Both the position numbers and the translations under genes were made by a program. DNA of 64,000 nt from Alteromonas halophila (GTDB taxonomy: Bacteria; Pseudomonadota; Gammaproteobacteria; Enterobacterales; Alteromonadaceae). The stretch spans positions 621,028 to 685,027 of the forward strand of contig NZ_BMXP01000001.1 of NCBI RefSeq assembly GCF_014651815.1. Reading direction: 5' to 3'. The notes under the pieces were generated by a model. That model was not told where the DNA came from, did not search any database, and saw only the letters and a list, made by a program, of their open reading frames with translations. This document shows positions 36,143 to 44,117 of this stretch, piece after piece; position 1 is the first letter of the stretch, and each line of letters opens with the position of its first letter.

Positions 36143-36829
36143 ATGGCCACAAATGAGCATACCCGGGTGTTGCTGGTCGAAGATACCAGAGCACTGGCGA
36201 CGGAAGTTTATGACTTTCTGGAAAACCAGGGAATGGACGTTGATTACGCGGAAACGGGAAAACAGGCATTGGCGCTACTCAATGATCATCGCTATGATGT
36301 TGTGGTACTGGATATCATGCTGCCAGATACAAGTGGCATCAACATCTGCCAGTTTATTAAGGAAAACATCGAGCCGATGCCGCCAGTGTTAATGATGACC
36401 GCCAGAGACAGTATTGGCGATAAAACCGTTGGCTTTGACGCAGGGGCGGATGACTACCTCACTAAACCGTTTGATCAACACGAGTTGCTACTGAGGTGCA
36501 AAGCACTGACCCGGCGCCAGCAGTTGCACCGGTCGCAGACCATTACGATCGGTGAGCTGAGCTTTAGTGAAAAACAACAGGTTGCGCATCGCAATGGCTG
36601 TGCACTTAAGCTAAGCAGCACCAACTTCAGAATTTTAGGTCTGCTGGTCATGGCCTATCCTAATGCCGTGAGCCGACAGGAAATTATTCAACAGGTTTGG
36701 GGCGATGATTTCCCTGATTCTGACGCGCTGCGATCGCATATTTATACACTCAGACAAGTGTTAGATAAGCCGTTTGCGACCGACATGCTGGTAACCATTC
36801 ATGGTATCGGCTTTAAGCTGTCGGTGTGA
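36143..36829 (+). CDS. OmpR-family response regulator
   Basis: 228 residues. The receiver domain has acidic residues VEDT (12-15), phospho-acceptor Asp57 (VVLDIMLPD) and the Lys of LTKPF; a C-terminal winged helix ends in VTIHGIGFKLS. ATG 36143 is taken rather than the preceding GTG codon. The stop overlaps the start region of the sensor kinase. OmpR-type regulators bind pairs of direct half-sites about 11 bp apart, which is what the three motif sites in this neighbourhood show. Confidence 0.93.
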   Translation: MATNEHTRVLLVEDTRALATEVYDFLENQGMDVDYAETGKQALALLNDHRYDVVVLDIMLPDTSGINICQFIKENIEPMPPVLMMTARDSIGDKTVGFDAGADDYLTKPFDQHELLLRCKALTRRQQLHRSQTITIGELSFSEKQQVAHRNGCALKLSSTNFRILGLLVMAYPNAVSRQEIIQQVWGDDFPDSDALRSHIYTLRQVLDKPFATDMLVTIHGIGFKLSV

Positions 36830-36831
36830 GC

Positions 36832-38070
36832 ATGGTCATCAGAGAATCTATTCAACGTAAAATTCGCTGGCTGATAATTGGCTTTACCTTCACCATATCG
36901 GTGATTTTTATTGGCCTGTTAATTGTTTATGCCTGGGTGGTGGAAGACAACATCTTCAATCGCATGGTGTCAGAGGAAGCGCGTTATATCGAGCAGCAGT
37001 TTATCGCGTCTGGTGAGCGGGTAGCGCCCCGCATTCCGTTTATGAAGTTGTATCGCGACTGGCAGGCGTTACCTGAGCACGTTCAGATGTTAAGGCAACA
37101 GTCACCCGAACGCATAGAATTCCCGTTGAGTGACGGCGGGGCTATTCACATAAGAGAAGTGCAACTGGGGAATACCACTCAGTTGCTGTCAGCTAATGTC
37201 TCCTCCTATGAAATTTCCAAAGACTATTTGCCCAAACTTCTCCCCTGGATGCTGCTGGTACTGATGATGGTGGTGATTTGTGCCCTGGTGCTGGCCCGCT
37301 ACCTCGCCGCAGGCGTGGTGAAACCGTTGCAGCGCATTACCTTTGCAGTCGCGAATAATAGAGATAACAGGCCGCTCACGTTCCAGCAGGGTTTTGCTAA
37401 CAACGAAATTGGCTATCTGGCAGATACTATCAGCAAGAGTTTCAACCGGTTACACGCCGCATTGCAAAGAGAGTCTGACTTTTCGCGCGACATCAGTCAT
37501 GAACTACGCACACCAGTCGCGGTTCTGAAAATGGTTTCTGGTCGTTTGCAGGCAAAAGAGCCGCTGGACGAAGACACGCTTAAAAAGGTGGGGGCAGCGG
37601 TTGCAGAAGTTGAGCAGTCCGTAGGTATATTGCTGGCCTTGTCACGAGAAGAGTCGGTGCAAAAAACATCATATTGCCTGTTACAGGAAGTGGAGCACTG
37701 CATCATCAATCACTTTGCTTTATCACAGGTTGACGATGCCAGGCTCGACATTGATATTCCCGCCAATTATCGCATTACCTGTAACCAAAACCTGCTTCAC
37801 ATGTTGCTTAACAACCTGATAAACAATGTTGTGCAGCATGCCAGCGTTGTCGCTCTGAACATTATACTTAACAATGATCGGCTAATGATAAGTAACCCGG
37901 TGGACGCATGCCCGCCTGACGATGTGTTATCGCCCCGCGTGAAAGCCGTCGGCAGTCTGGGCTTGGGGCAGGGACTGCATCTCGTGAAACGCATCTGTGA
38001 CAAAAGCGGGTGGGATGTCAGCGTTACAAGTGATAACCATAACTTTATGGTTTCAATTACGTTGGGTTGA
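36832..38070 (+). CDS. Sensor histidine kinase
   Basis: 412 residues. Two membrane helices (about 13-36 and 135-157) enclose a small periplasmic sensor of about 95 residues; a HAMP region follows (VVKPLQRI), then the H-box FSRDISHELRTP with His223 and a divergent ATPase domain (NLINNVVQHA for the N box, GLGQGLHLVK for the G2 box). GTG 36826 is an alternative start. It is the partner of the upstream response regulator; signal unknown. After its stop comes a degraded gene, not a functional downstream gene. Confidence 0.92.
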   Translation: MVIRESIQRKIRWLIIGFTFTISVIFIGLLIVYAWVVEDNIFNRMVSEEARYIEQQFIASGERVAPRIPFMKLYRDWQALPEHVQMLRQQSPERIEFPLSDGGAIHIREVQLGNTTQLLSANVSSYEISKDYLPKLLPWMLLVLMMVVICALVLARYLAAGVVKPLQRITFAVANNRDNRPLTFQQGFANNEIGYLADTISKSFNRLHAALQRESDFSRDISHELRTPVAVLKMVSGRLQAKEPLDEDTLKKVGAAVAEVEQSVGILLALSREESVQKTSYCLLQEVEHCIINHFALSQVDDARLDIDIPANYRITCNQNLLHMLLNNLINNVVQHASVVALNIILNNDRLMISNPVDACPPDDVLSPRVKAVGSLGLGQGLHLVKRICDKSGWDVSVTSDNHNFMVSITLG

Positions 38071-38138
38071 TCTTTAGGCATTGAACTTGCGGGATAACAC
38101 GTCGTCGTTAAAGTTGATTAACAGCATCCCGATGGAAA

Positions 38139-38677
38139 ATCAGGCTGCATTCTTCCCCCAATGGCAAACAGCTTATTTTTGTCGGAACTGAAGCGGGCAA
38201 TGCCAATTTATACCGCATCGAATTTGAACCAGATAAAACGCAGTCAGTGTCTGGGGCTGAGCAACTTACCCATCACCCACGTGCATAGTCACGCCCCGTG
38301 TTCAATAAGCACGTTAAAGCATCGTCTTTACCAGCAACCGTGACGCCGACGACAAAGGTCACCTGCGCTTCCCCATTGCCATTCTTACCTATGGCGACCT
38401 GTATCGATTTCATTTCGGCTCAGGCAAGATTGAACGGCTGACCAGCGCGGAAGGGTGAGATGGCAGCACTCCGCGCCTGTATAAAATGAGTGCACAGGGT
38501 GAATAGCCAGTGGCGCTAGTAAAAGACGAAGTGGCCATTAGCTCGGCAGTGAAAAAAGACAACATCATATATTTCGTCTCAAAACCTACAGAAAATCCAC
38601 GCGCGGCTTGCTACTGTGAGCGCTTAATACTACTCGACGCGCAGAAAAAAGGCCAAGAACACACCTTAATTCCATGA
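38139..38677 (+). pseudogene. Decayed PD40/TolB-like beta-propeller gene
   Basis: Translation across the 721-bp gap gives recognisable beta-propeller blades: SSPNGKQLIFVGTEAGNANL in one frame up to a TAG at 38286, then, after a shift of frame near 38300-38323, VFTSNRDADDKGHL, TYGDLYRFHFGSGKIERLTS with in-frame stops at 38456 and 38504, and a final KKDNIIYFVSKPTEN and RLILLDAQKKGQEH ending at TGA 38675. At least two stops and one frameshift make it a pseudogene missing its N terminus. The parent was probably a periplasmic PD40 repeat protein. The sequence on either side (38071-38138 and 38678-38791) shows no gene. Confidence 0.75.
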
Positions 38678-38791
38678 TCTATATGTAAAAATATAACACT
38701 GGCCAGTGGTATTTTGCGGCCTGATACTTTATGCTTTTTACGCTTTTGAAGTTCAAAAGCTGCCACAGGAATTATATGGAACGTATGATGT

Positions 38792-39214
38792 ATGGCCAGT
38801 AAATGTAAATACGCCGCAGTTATAACCGTAAGTTTGTTATTACTTTCAGCATGCTTTGGCCCTACCGGCAAAGTGCGAATTAAAACCGATATTGAAAAAG
38901 CCCAATTGTTGATTGATGGTGAGAAGGCCTCCTCTATCGGTAAGGATTTTATTGAGCTCGAAGTCACAGCCGAGCTTCATTTGTTTGAAGTAAAAGCCCT
39001 CAGCGAAGATGAAGAGTGGCGTTATTACGGCAGCGAAGAGCTGTTGATCCCCGAAAATGCCACACTCGAAAAGCATATCTACACGCAATCCAAAGCTACC
39101 GAAAAACGTCAGCGCCGTTTGGCGCTTGAAGCCAAGCGACGCGAAGCTGATAACCTTGCAGATAAAGTGAAAAGGGAGTTTTTACGCAGGCAGGCTCAAG
39201 AGGGGGGCAAGTAA
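38792..39214 (+). CDS. PEGA-like lipoprotein
   Basis: 140 residues. The lipobox LLLSAC makes Cys21 the lipidated residue. A short beta domain resembling PEGA follows (VRIKTDIEKAQLLIDGEKAS and the later HLFEVKAL), then a long charged helix rich in Arg, Lys and Glu (EKRQRRLALEAKRREADNLA). It may bridge the membrane and cell wall or bind a partner. Its TAA overlaps the next ATG (TAATG), so it is made together with the following discoidin-like protein. Function unknown. Confidence 0.7.
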   Translation: MASKCKYAAVITVSLLLLSACFGPTGKVRIKTDIEKAQLLIDGEKASSIGKDFIELEVTAELHLFEVKALSEDEEWRYYGSEELLIPENATLEKHIYTQSKATEKRQRRLALEAKRREADNLADKVKREFLRRQAQEGGK

Positions 39215-41283
39215 TGAGGTCTATTATTGTTGCGTTAAATTTATTGCTGCTTTCACCGACACTATGGGCTGATACCAGTATTACTATTAAACGGGTAAGT
39301 GCCTCATCGATTTATCCGGCAGATAGCGCATCCTATGAGCCAGAAAATGCTATTGATAACAAAAACAGTACGGCGTGGTTTCCCAATCGCACCAGCGCCG
39401 CGAATAAAGGGGAGTGGATTAAGTTTGAATTTGCTAAGCCTTCCCTGGTTTCAGGCATAAGGATTACTAATGGCTGGTTGCATTCAAAAAGGATGTGGCG
39501 TCATAACAGCCGGATAAAAACAGCGACAGTAACCTTGTCGTCTGGCGTCACTGAGTACATTTCTTTAGACGATAAAATGACACCTCAAACGTTATCTCTG
39601 CCGGTATCAGAGGCAAGCTGGGTAAAACTGACGATTGATGAGATTTATCCTGGAAACAGATGGAACCAGGAGTCTGGGTTAACTCAAGTTGATGTGCTTG
39701 GAACTACCAAAGAAGCCTTACGAATAGCTGCATTGCGAAAAGAAAAAGAAGCCGAGCAGGCCAGAATTGCGCAGCTTTCTGCCAGCAAAAAAGCGAAGGA
39801 AAAAACTGATTATCTTGCCCGGCTGAAAAGCGCGCTCCAACGAAAAAGTACTGAACTGGACTACGTTGAATTTTTAGCAGAGGCTTCTGATGCGTACAAG
39901 AGTGAAGTATATCCGGAAGCAAAAGAACTCATTAGCCAACAGGTGAGTAACACTATTCAGACGCAGTTGAACACCTATGCTGCCGCTGAAGATAGCGAAC
40001 AACTTATGCGTGTTTTCGATCAGTCTCGCGACACTGTTTTTGAGAAACAGAATCATGATTTGCTTGGTAAGGTGTTTACCACCGCAGCTGAACTTGATTT
40101 GGCTAAGGCTAGACAAGAGCACTCCAGCGACCAACTGCTGGCGATATTTACCGGCTATGGCGCCTACTACAAAGAGAACCCTTTTTATCACCTGGTTGAT
40201 GATGCATTAGAAATTGACGAAACCCTTATAGCGCAAGATGCAGGTGAGGAAAAAGGCGTTTCGCTGCTTGACAAATACGCCAGTCAGCCGCTTAAGTCGT
40301 ATCAAAAGGCGAAGATTCAAAAGCTACTTGGTCAATTGATTAAGCAAAAACTGGCACAGGCGAAAAACAGTGACGAACTCGCCAGTGCGCTGGATGCATT
40401 TAGCCAGTTTGATCTGAATATGGCAAACAAAAAGCAGGTAAATGAAAGCATACTTGCGCAGTCTGGAATACAGTACCGGGAAACGTTCCGCGAAGGAAAA
40501 ATTGGCGAGCGGTACGTGCCCGTAATATCGCGCTCTGAAAGCTATAATGAAACCCGTTATATTAACGGCGTTGCCATTAATGAGACCAAGTTTAATGACT
40601 ACACAACGGGCGGATACGACGAGAGCCGCTATGGCTTTACTGCCGTTTACCAATTCTTTAATGAGTCAGAGAAAACCTACCTAGTAGATGTGGAGATCAG
40701 TGCCACAATCAGCAATACCGAATATAAAAAGCAGTCAAGCTGGTCAGGACCGGATAAGAACGTTGAGGTCAAAAAGCGTAATCTGCTGGTTAAAAAAATT
40801 ACTTACGTATTAAAAGCCGGTAGCGAGATCAAAGATCAAATCATCGTGGGTGAGAAAAAACCTAATGATTTTCTGGTTTCAGTAGTGAACATTACACCTA
40901 TGGATCGTGACTGGTTTGACAAACTCTCTACTGCAATGGAAGGCAGTGATATTGGTGTTATTTCGCAATTTTTCTTTGATGAAAAAGCAAAATACTGGAA
41001 GCCTGACCTGGCGGCCAATTTTGCGCGTCAGGCATACATGAATCTGGATACAACATTAAGCACTGGTGATAAATTTGATCGTGATTTTAAATCGCCGGTA
41101 CAACTGACGCTGTCCAACCGTAATGCGATGGCACTTAAGCTAACTTATACCACAAACTTTTCAAACGACTCGCGCACCGTTGTGATCGATGGTAATAGCG
41201 AGTTAACTGAGAGTCTTATGGCTTTTGGTCGTAGCGAGGACGATCTTGAATTAACGATTGAAATGCTCGAGCCATGGAAATAG
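39214..41283 (+). CDS. Secreted protein with discoidin-like (NADase-type glycan-binding) domain
   Basis: 689 residues. A signal peptide ends at LWA-D. Residues about 25-165 match the F5/8-type or 'NADase-type glycan-binding' domain: ASSIYPADSASYEPENAID, then STAWFPN, GEWIKFEF, GIRITNGW, NSRIKTATVTLSSG and IYPG. A helical Lys/Glu-rich middle (170-440) and a beta-rich C-terminal part (450-689) have no recognised family. It is probably periplasmic or surface-attached and works with the co-translated lipoprotein. The combination is unfamiliar. Confidence 0.65.
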   Translation: MRSIIVALNLLLLSPTLWADTSITIKRVSASSIYPADSASYEPENAIDNKNSTAWFPNRTSAANKGEWIKFEFAKPSLVSGIRITNGWLHSKRMWRHNSRIKTATVTLSSGVTEYISLDDKMTPQTLSLPVSEASWVKLTIDEIYPGNRWNQESGLTQVDVLGTTKEALRIAALRKEKEAEQARIAQLSASKKAKEKTDYLARLKSALQRKSTELDYVEFLAEASDAYKSEVYPEAKELISQQVSNTIQTQLNTYAAAEDSEQLMRVFDQSRDTVFEKQNHDLLGKVFTTAAELDLAKARQEHSSDQLLAIFTGYGAYYKENPFYHLVDDALEIDETLIAQDAGEEKGVSLLDKYASQPLKSYQKAKIQKLLGQLIKQKLAQAKNSDELASALDAFSQFDLNMANKKQVNESILAQSGIQYRETFREGKIGERYVPVISRSESYNETRYINGVAINETKFNDYTTGGYDESRYGFTAVYQFFNESEKTYLVDVEISATISNTEYKKQSSWSGPDKNVEVKKRNLLVKKITYVLKAGSEIKDQIIVGEKKPNDFLVSVVNITPMDRDWFDKLSTAMEGSDIGVISQFFFDEKAKYWKPDLAANFARQAYMNLDTTLSTGDKFDRDFKSPVQLTLSNRNAMALKLTYTTNFSNDSRTVVIDGNSELTESLMAFGRSEDDLELTIEMLEPWK

Positions 41284-41287
41284 CTAA

Positions 41288-41304
41288 ACGCTCATGTTGA
41301 GCGT
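41288..41304. terminator. Small hairpin after the discoidin-like gene
   Basis: ACGCTCA and TGAGCGT pair perfectly around TGT, four bases after the stop. No T-run follows, so termination would be weak and read-through into the next gene is likely. Confidence 0.35.
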
Positions 41305-41321
41305 GTAGTGGTTTGCCAGCG

Positions 41322-42869
41322 ATGCATAATATTCGTTGTATACTGCGTAAAATTGAAGGTACGCGGACAGGTCTGGTTGGCGGAATCATCACGTTTCTGG
41401 CCATTATCTTTATTCGTAATCAGCTGGAATTGCTGCTCGAAGCCGATCATAACATTACTATTAGCCTGAGCACCGCAACGGTGCTGGCCGATCACGTTCA
41501 TGTGATTATGGCCTGGAGCTATATCTATCTGATATCGGTCATTTTATTGGCCACAGCAGGTGGCTGTAGCTGGGCTGGCTCTGCCCGTGTGTCGCTGTGC
41601 GGTTTTACGCTGATATGGGTACCGCCTCTACTGGATGGCGCATTTGGTCTTAGTGGCGCGATTATTTACCAATACCAGTTCGATAGCTTTTTAAGTAGTT
41701 TTAGCAGCCTTTTTCTTCCCTGGGTTGAAGTTGGTTACGTGACGCCGGGTGTGCGAATAGAAGTATTTTTGGTGATGCTTGCCACAATAACCTACGTTGG
41801 ATTGTGCAGTGACCGTCGCTATGCATGGTGGCGCGCAGTGCTGAGTGCATTTTTAGTTTACTGTGCGATTTTCTCGATGGGGTATTTACCGGCGCTGGTG
41901 AGTTGGCTCAGTGGTAACAGTCACATCGAGTTATTGCAGCAATCAGCGTTAGGGGTATCGGTAACTACAGCGCCGGTATTATGGTACTTGCCGGTATTAC
42001 TGCCGCTTGGCATTGTTTTTATAAAAAAGACTCAACCACGGTTGTGGAGGGTGTTCACAAGCTGTTTGCGAATAGAACGAATGCTGATTTACTTACTGTT
42101 TGCGTTTGCGGGCATTCTGCAAGCCGCCGACAACGCCTTAATTGGTAATGAATGGCTCAATATCTACGACATTATCTTCGTAACTCTGGCCTTATTATGT
42201 GTGGCAATCGCGTTTATCGCAATGACTGCACTTAATGATATTTGCGATGCTAAAATTGACGTGCTGAGTAACCCATCGCGCCCTCTGACCTGTGATAAGT
42301 CACTGCTGCCAGAGTACTGGTTTGTATTGTTTTTCGGTGGGGCACTCAGCCTCGGGATGTCGTTTACGTTCGGGATCAGTCAGCCTGTTTTGCTGGTGGG
42401 TATGTTGAGTTTGGGCGGGCTGTATTCGTTGCCACCGCTTAGGTTGCGGAGGTTTTTATTACTGGCTCCGTTAACACTCACTCTGATTGCGCTGGTGTGT
42501 TACCTGTTTGGCATGGCGCTTATATGGAATAACAGCACGCCGGAGCAACTTAATCTTCATCAACTCGGTAGCCTGGCGTTATTATTTTTTATTGCGGTTC
42601 AGTTTAAAGATATAAAGGATGAAACCGGTGACAGAGCACATGGAGTGCAAACCGTTGCCACCTGCTTAGGGGCACGGCGAGCATATTGGCTCTTAGGCAT
42701 TTTATTGTTCGTTGTCTTTACGGCGCTTATTGTTGCCGGTGAACTGAGATGGTCAGCAGCTAACATTCTGGCCGGGTTGATGTTTGTGCTGGCATTCGTC
42801 ATTTTTAGAAAGAGTGAATGGGTCATCTGTTCGCTGGTGGGCTGTTTAGCTTTGCTATTGTTAAATTAG
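41322..42869 (+). CDS. UbiA-type prenyltransferase with extra N-terminal membrane domain
   Basis: 515 residues. The C-terminal 270 residues are a UbiA fold: first Asp-rich motif NDICDAKIDVLSNPSRPLT (from Asn305) and second motif DIKDETGDRAHG (from Asp430), both complete, plus several membrane helices. About 245 residues precede it, forming roughly six further membrane segments that typical 290-residue UbiA enzymes lack. The substrate could be an aromatic or another prenyl acceptor; none is indicated by neighbours. ATG 41322 is chosen over TTG 41313; neither has a strong ribosome-binding site. Confidence 0.75.
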   Translation: MHNIRCILRKIEGTRTGLVGGIITFLAIIFIRNQLELLLEADHNITISLSTATVLADHVHVIMAWSYIYLISVILLATAGGCSWAGSARVSLCGFTLIWVPPLLDGAFGLSGAIIYQYQFDSFLSSFSSLFLPWVEVGYVTPGVRIEVFLVMLATITYVGLCSDRRYAWWRAVLSAFLVYCAIFSMGYLPALVSWLSGNSHIELLQQSALGVSVTTAPVLWYLPVLLPLGIVFIKKTQPRLWRVFTSCLRIERMLIYLLFAFAGILQAADNALIGNEWLNIYDIIFVTLALLCVAIAFIAMTALNDICDAKIDVLSNPSRPLTCDKSLLPEYWFVLFFGGALSLGMSFTFGISQPVLLVGMLSLGGLYSLPPLRLRRFLLLAPLTLTLIALVCYLFGMALIWNNSTPEQLNLHQLGSLALLFFIAVQFKDIKDETGDRAHGVQTVATCLGARRAYWLLGILLFVVFTALIVAGELRWSAANILAGLMFVLAFVIFRKSEWVICSLVGCLALLLLN

Positions 42870-42986
42870 ATCGTCTAACGGTTTTTTACTTTTCTTTCTT
42901 ACAGGGAAAATCGGATACTGGTGGTCAGCGAGCCGGGGGGGATCCGAAGCAACGTGTCTTTCTCTACCTCTTCATTGCACACTTAA

Positions 42987-43009
42987 GCAGGCATCGACAC
43001 GATGCCTGC
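42987..43009. terminator. Strong hairpin after UbiA-type gene
   Basis: GCAGGCATCG and CGATGCCTGC form a perfect 10-bp stem with loop ACA, 118 bases after the stop. A T-run is absent. The 435-bp gap (42870-43304) also contains the promoter motif site B and a small GCCCG/CGGGC hairpin (43137-43150), but no gene. Confidence 0.5.
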
Positions 43010-43087
43010 TGCCTGTTCAGCTGTACGTTTAATTGTCCACATCTCGTCTGAGCGCAAGCTCGGCTGACATGCGATCTCAGTCGTTGC

Positions 43088-43120
43088 TTCACACTTTCTT
43101 CACGGCTCAACAGATAGAAT
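43088..43120 (+). promoter_or_regulatory. Shared promoter motif, site B (second DJ-1 gene)
   Basis: TTCACA (43088-43093) and TTCACG (43099-43104) are direct half-sites 11 bp apart; 10 bp later TAGAAT (43115-43120) fits a -10. The start codon of the DJ-1-like gene is 185 bp further on, so the leader is long and would contain the small hairpin at 43137-43150. Confidence 0.6.
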
Positions 43121-43304
43121 TGTTATGAAGTCAAAAGCCCGGTTTCGGGCGTGCTGATTGTGAGGACAACTGACGCCTTGGCTAACCACTGACGCGTATG
43201 TGCGAGTTATTCAATCAGATAGCACGGTGGCTTTGTAGCCGTCACCGCCTACGCAAGTGCGGACCGCGACGACGGTATAACGTAACCAATACGAGAGAAA
43301 GCAA

Positions 43305-44060
43305 ATGAGAAACTTAATTACAGCGTTATTTATCGCTGCCTTGGTCATCCCCTGGAGCGCTCAGGCAGAGACACCAAAAAAGGTGTTGATCATCGCATCT
43401 AACAAAATAGACATGGGCGATGCTGATAAGCACGAAGCAAGAAACGATTTATTTGAGTTTGCGCCTCCCTATCACGTTTTTGTCAGCCATGGCTATGACG
43501 TTGACGTTGTTTCTCCGCAGGGTGGCAAGGTTCATTTTATGAGAGACCCGTTAGGCATAGCCAGTTACACCATTAAATATGAGAATTTTCTTCAGAAAAC
43601 CCAGAACACCTTGTCGCCACAGCAAGTGACACCGTCGGACTACTGGGGCGTTTTTACTGGCGGAGGCTACGGTGTCATGTTTGATGTGGCTGATAACCCT
43701 GAGATACACGCTATTATCGCCGGGATTTATGAAAACCAGGGCGTTGTTGGTGTCGGTGGTCATGGGGCGGCGAGCATCGCGAATGTCAAATTATCTACCG
43801 GAGAATTCCTGGTAAAGGATAAACGGATCGCCGGCTTTCCGAACTCGACCGAAACAAGCAAACCGTGGGCTGATTTTGGTAAATTGCTGCCTTTCCTTAT
43901 TGAAAGCCAGCTAAGGAAAAATGGCGCCGTGGCTGAAAATAAAGCAACGTTGCAGGATAAGCATGAGGTGCTGGTAGATCAGCGTGTTGTATCCACCATG
44001 TTTCTGCCATCCGCCGCTATCGTGGCCAAAGAAATGATTCTTTTGCATGAAGCGGTATAA
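43305..44060 (+). CDS. Exported DJ-1/PfpI-like protein without catalytic Cys
   Basis: 251 residues. A signal peptide (cleavage near WSAQA-E) leads into a DJ-1/PfpI domain of the Hsp31 type with FEFAPPYHVFVSHGYDVDVV and GVFTGGGYGVMFD. In the nucleophile elbow, where active members have (V/A)-C-H-G, this protein has VGVGGHGAAS: the Cys is replaced by Gly152. It is therefore probably inactive as a hydrolase or glyoxalase and may bind or sense something. A motif-B promoter lies upstream and the S9 peptidase follows 57 bp later, so the two are likely one unit. Confidence 0.82.
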   Translation: MRNLITALFIAALVIPWSAQAETPKKVLIIASNKIDMGDADKHEARNDLFEFAPPYHVFVSHGYDVDVVSPQGGKVHFMRDPLGIASYTIKYENFLQKTQNTLSPQQVTPSDYWGVFTGGGYGVMFDVADNPEIHAIIAGIYENQGVVGVGGHGAASIANVKLSTGEFLVKDKRIAGFPNSTETSKPWADFGKLLPFLIESQLRKNGAVAENKATLQDKHEVLVDQRVVSTMFLPSAAIVAKEMILLHEAV

Positions 44061-44117
44061 GCCGCAGGCGTTGGCGGAACGAGTGCTACGTAGCAAGCAA
44101 TTTACGACGGAGGCTGT

